Shown here one piece after another: positions 63,707-64,000 of a stretch of DNA of 64,000 nt. Under the pieces are notes generated by a model. It did no database searches. It saw only the letters and a list, made by a program, of their open reading frames with translations, and was not told where the DNA came from. Position 1 is the first letter of the stretch, and every line of letters begins with the position of its first letter. Source of the DNA: Maribellus maritimus (GTDB lineage: Bacteria > Bacteroidota > Bacteroidia > Bacteroidales > Prolixibacteraceae). The stretch covers positions 1 to 64,000 of the forward strand of contig NZ_JAIKLE010000007.1 in NCBI RefSeq assembly GCF_022267315.1, in the 5' to 3' direction. The translations under genes were made by a program, and so were the position numbers.

Positions 63707-64000
63707 ATGGATTCAAGGCAACAATTTTTAAAAGCTGTAAATCATCAGCAACCCGACAGAATCGTAATTGATCTGGGATCGTCAGGGGTAACCGGTATTC
63801 ATGTGCAAACCATTTCTCGTTTACGAAGGCATTTTGGTCTTCAGCGAAAACCTATCCGGGTAATTGAACCGTTTCAAATGCTCGGTGAAGTTGGTTGGGA
63901 ACTTATCGATTCCATCGGCATTGATGTAGTTGGAGCCTGGGGTAAAAACAGCATGTTTGGCTTTTATAACCATGCACCTTACAAAGAATGGAAAACGCCG
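63707..64000 (+). CDS. Uroporphyrinogen decarboxylase (URO-D) family protein, 3' truncated by window
   Basis: The ATG at 63707 opens 98 codons that reach the window edge. The start MDSRQQFLKAVNHQQPDRI is the typical N-terminus of URO-D/MtaA-like proteins, and IEPFQMLGEVGWELIDSIGI agrees. This branch includes cobamide-dependent methyltransferase partners and many proteins of unknown role rather than haem enzymes. The ATG at 63702 is out of frame and soon meets a stop. The catalytic region is outside the window, so function cannot be refined. Confidence 0.75.
   Translation, partial: MDSRQQFLKAVNHQQPDRIVIDLGSSGVTGIHVQTISRLRRHFGLQRKPIRVIEPFQMLGEVGWELIDSIGIDVVGAWGKNSMFGFYNHAPYKEWKTP

Noticed and set aside
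1-64000. CRISPR array, tRNA, rRNA or insertion sequence
   Set aside because: No regularly spaced repeats, cloverleaf-like sequences, rRNA-like stretches or transposase frames were recognised on either strand.

Overview
The window is a stretch of a Bacteroidota chromosome, most likely from a marine polysaccharide degrader; I cannot name the genus. The evidence is two complete ECF sigma / FecR anti-sigma / SusC / SusD sets, many exported lipoproteins with Bacteroidota-type lipoboxes, TAnnTTTG promoter elements, and 12 complete plus one partial S1 sulfatase. I found no tRNA, rRNA, CRISPR array, transposase or recombinase.

Layout. (1) 1-144 is the tail of a probable sulfatase, closed by a strong terminator (233-274). 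(2) 316-15543 is a same-strand rhamnoside module: sulfatase, GH99-like (WbsX-type) lipoprotein, GH106, three different GH78 rhamnosidases, and an L-arabinose/L-fucose isomerase-fold protein. (3) 15753-22811 is the first sigma/FecR/SusC/SusD system. It is followed to 30732 by two nucleoside hydrolase-type proteins, three sulfatases and a GH43/GH117-type beta-propeller. Most of 18300-30770 is visibly AT-richer than its surroundings. It ends against a fragment of a different susD gene (30771-30914) that keeps its own terminator. I read this as a foreign cassette that replaced the distal part of a resident susC and nearly all of its susD. (4) 31027-37255 holds an exported metallo-beta-lactamase-fold protein, a sulfatase, a nucleoside-permease-type MFS transporter and a sulfatase with a helical-repeat tail. 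(5) 37278-42060 (minus strand) is a complete trans-4-hydroxyproline catabolic operon, divergent from an AraC regulator (42241-43122), which is followed by a GH20 hexosaminidase and a convergent BNR/Ycf48-like protein. (6) 45977-53055 is the second sigma/FecR/SusC/SusD set, followed by six sulfatases (53125-62697), an ankyrin-repeat lipoprotein and the start of a URO-D family gene that runs off the window.

How the genes work together (inference). Exported sulfatases would unmask a sulfated, rhamnose-containing glycan, GH78/GH106/GH20/GH43-like enzymes would trim it, and SusCD pairs would import oligomers. The STN domains of both SusC proteins would signal through FecR to the paired sigma factors. 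The hydroxyproline operon and GH20 suggest that glycoprotein material, such as hydroxyproline-rich algal wall glycoprotein or collagen-like matrix, may be used alongside the sulfated glycan. The actual substrate cannot be fixed from sequence alone.
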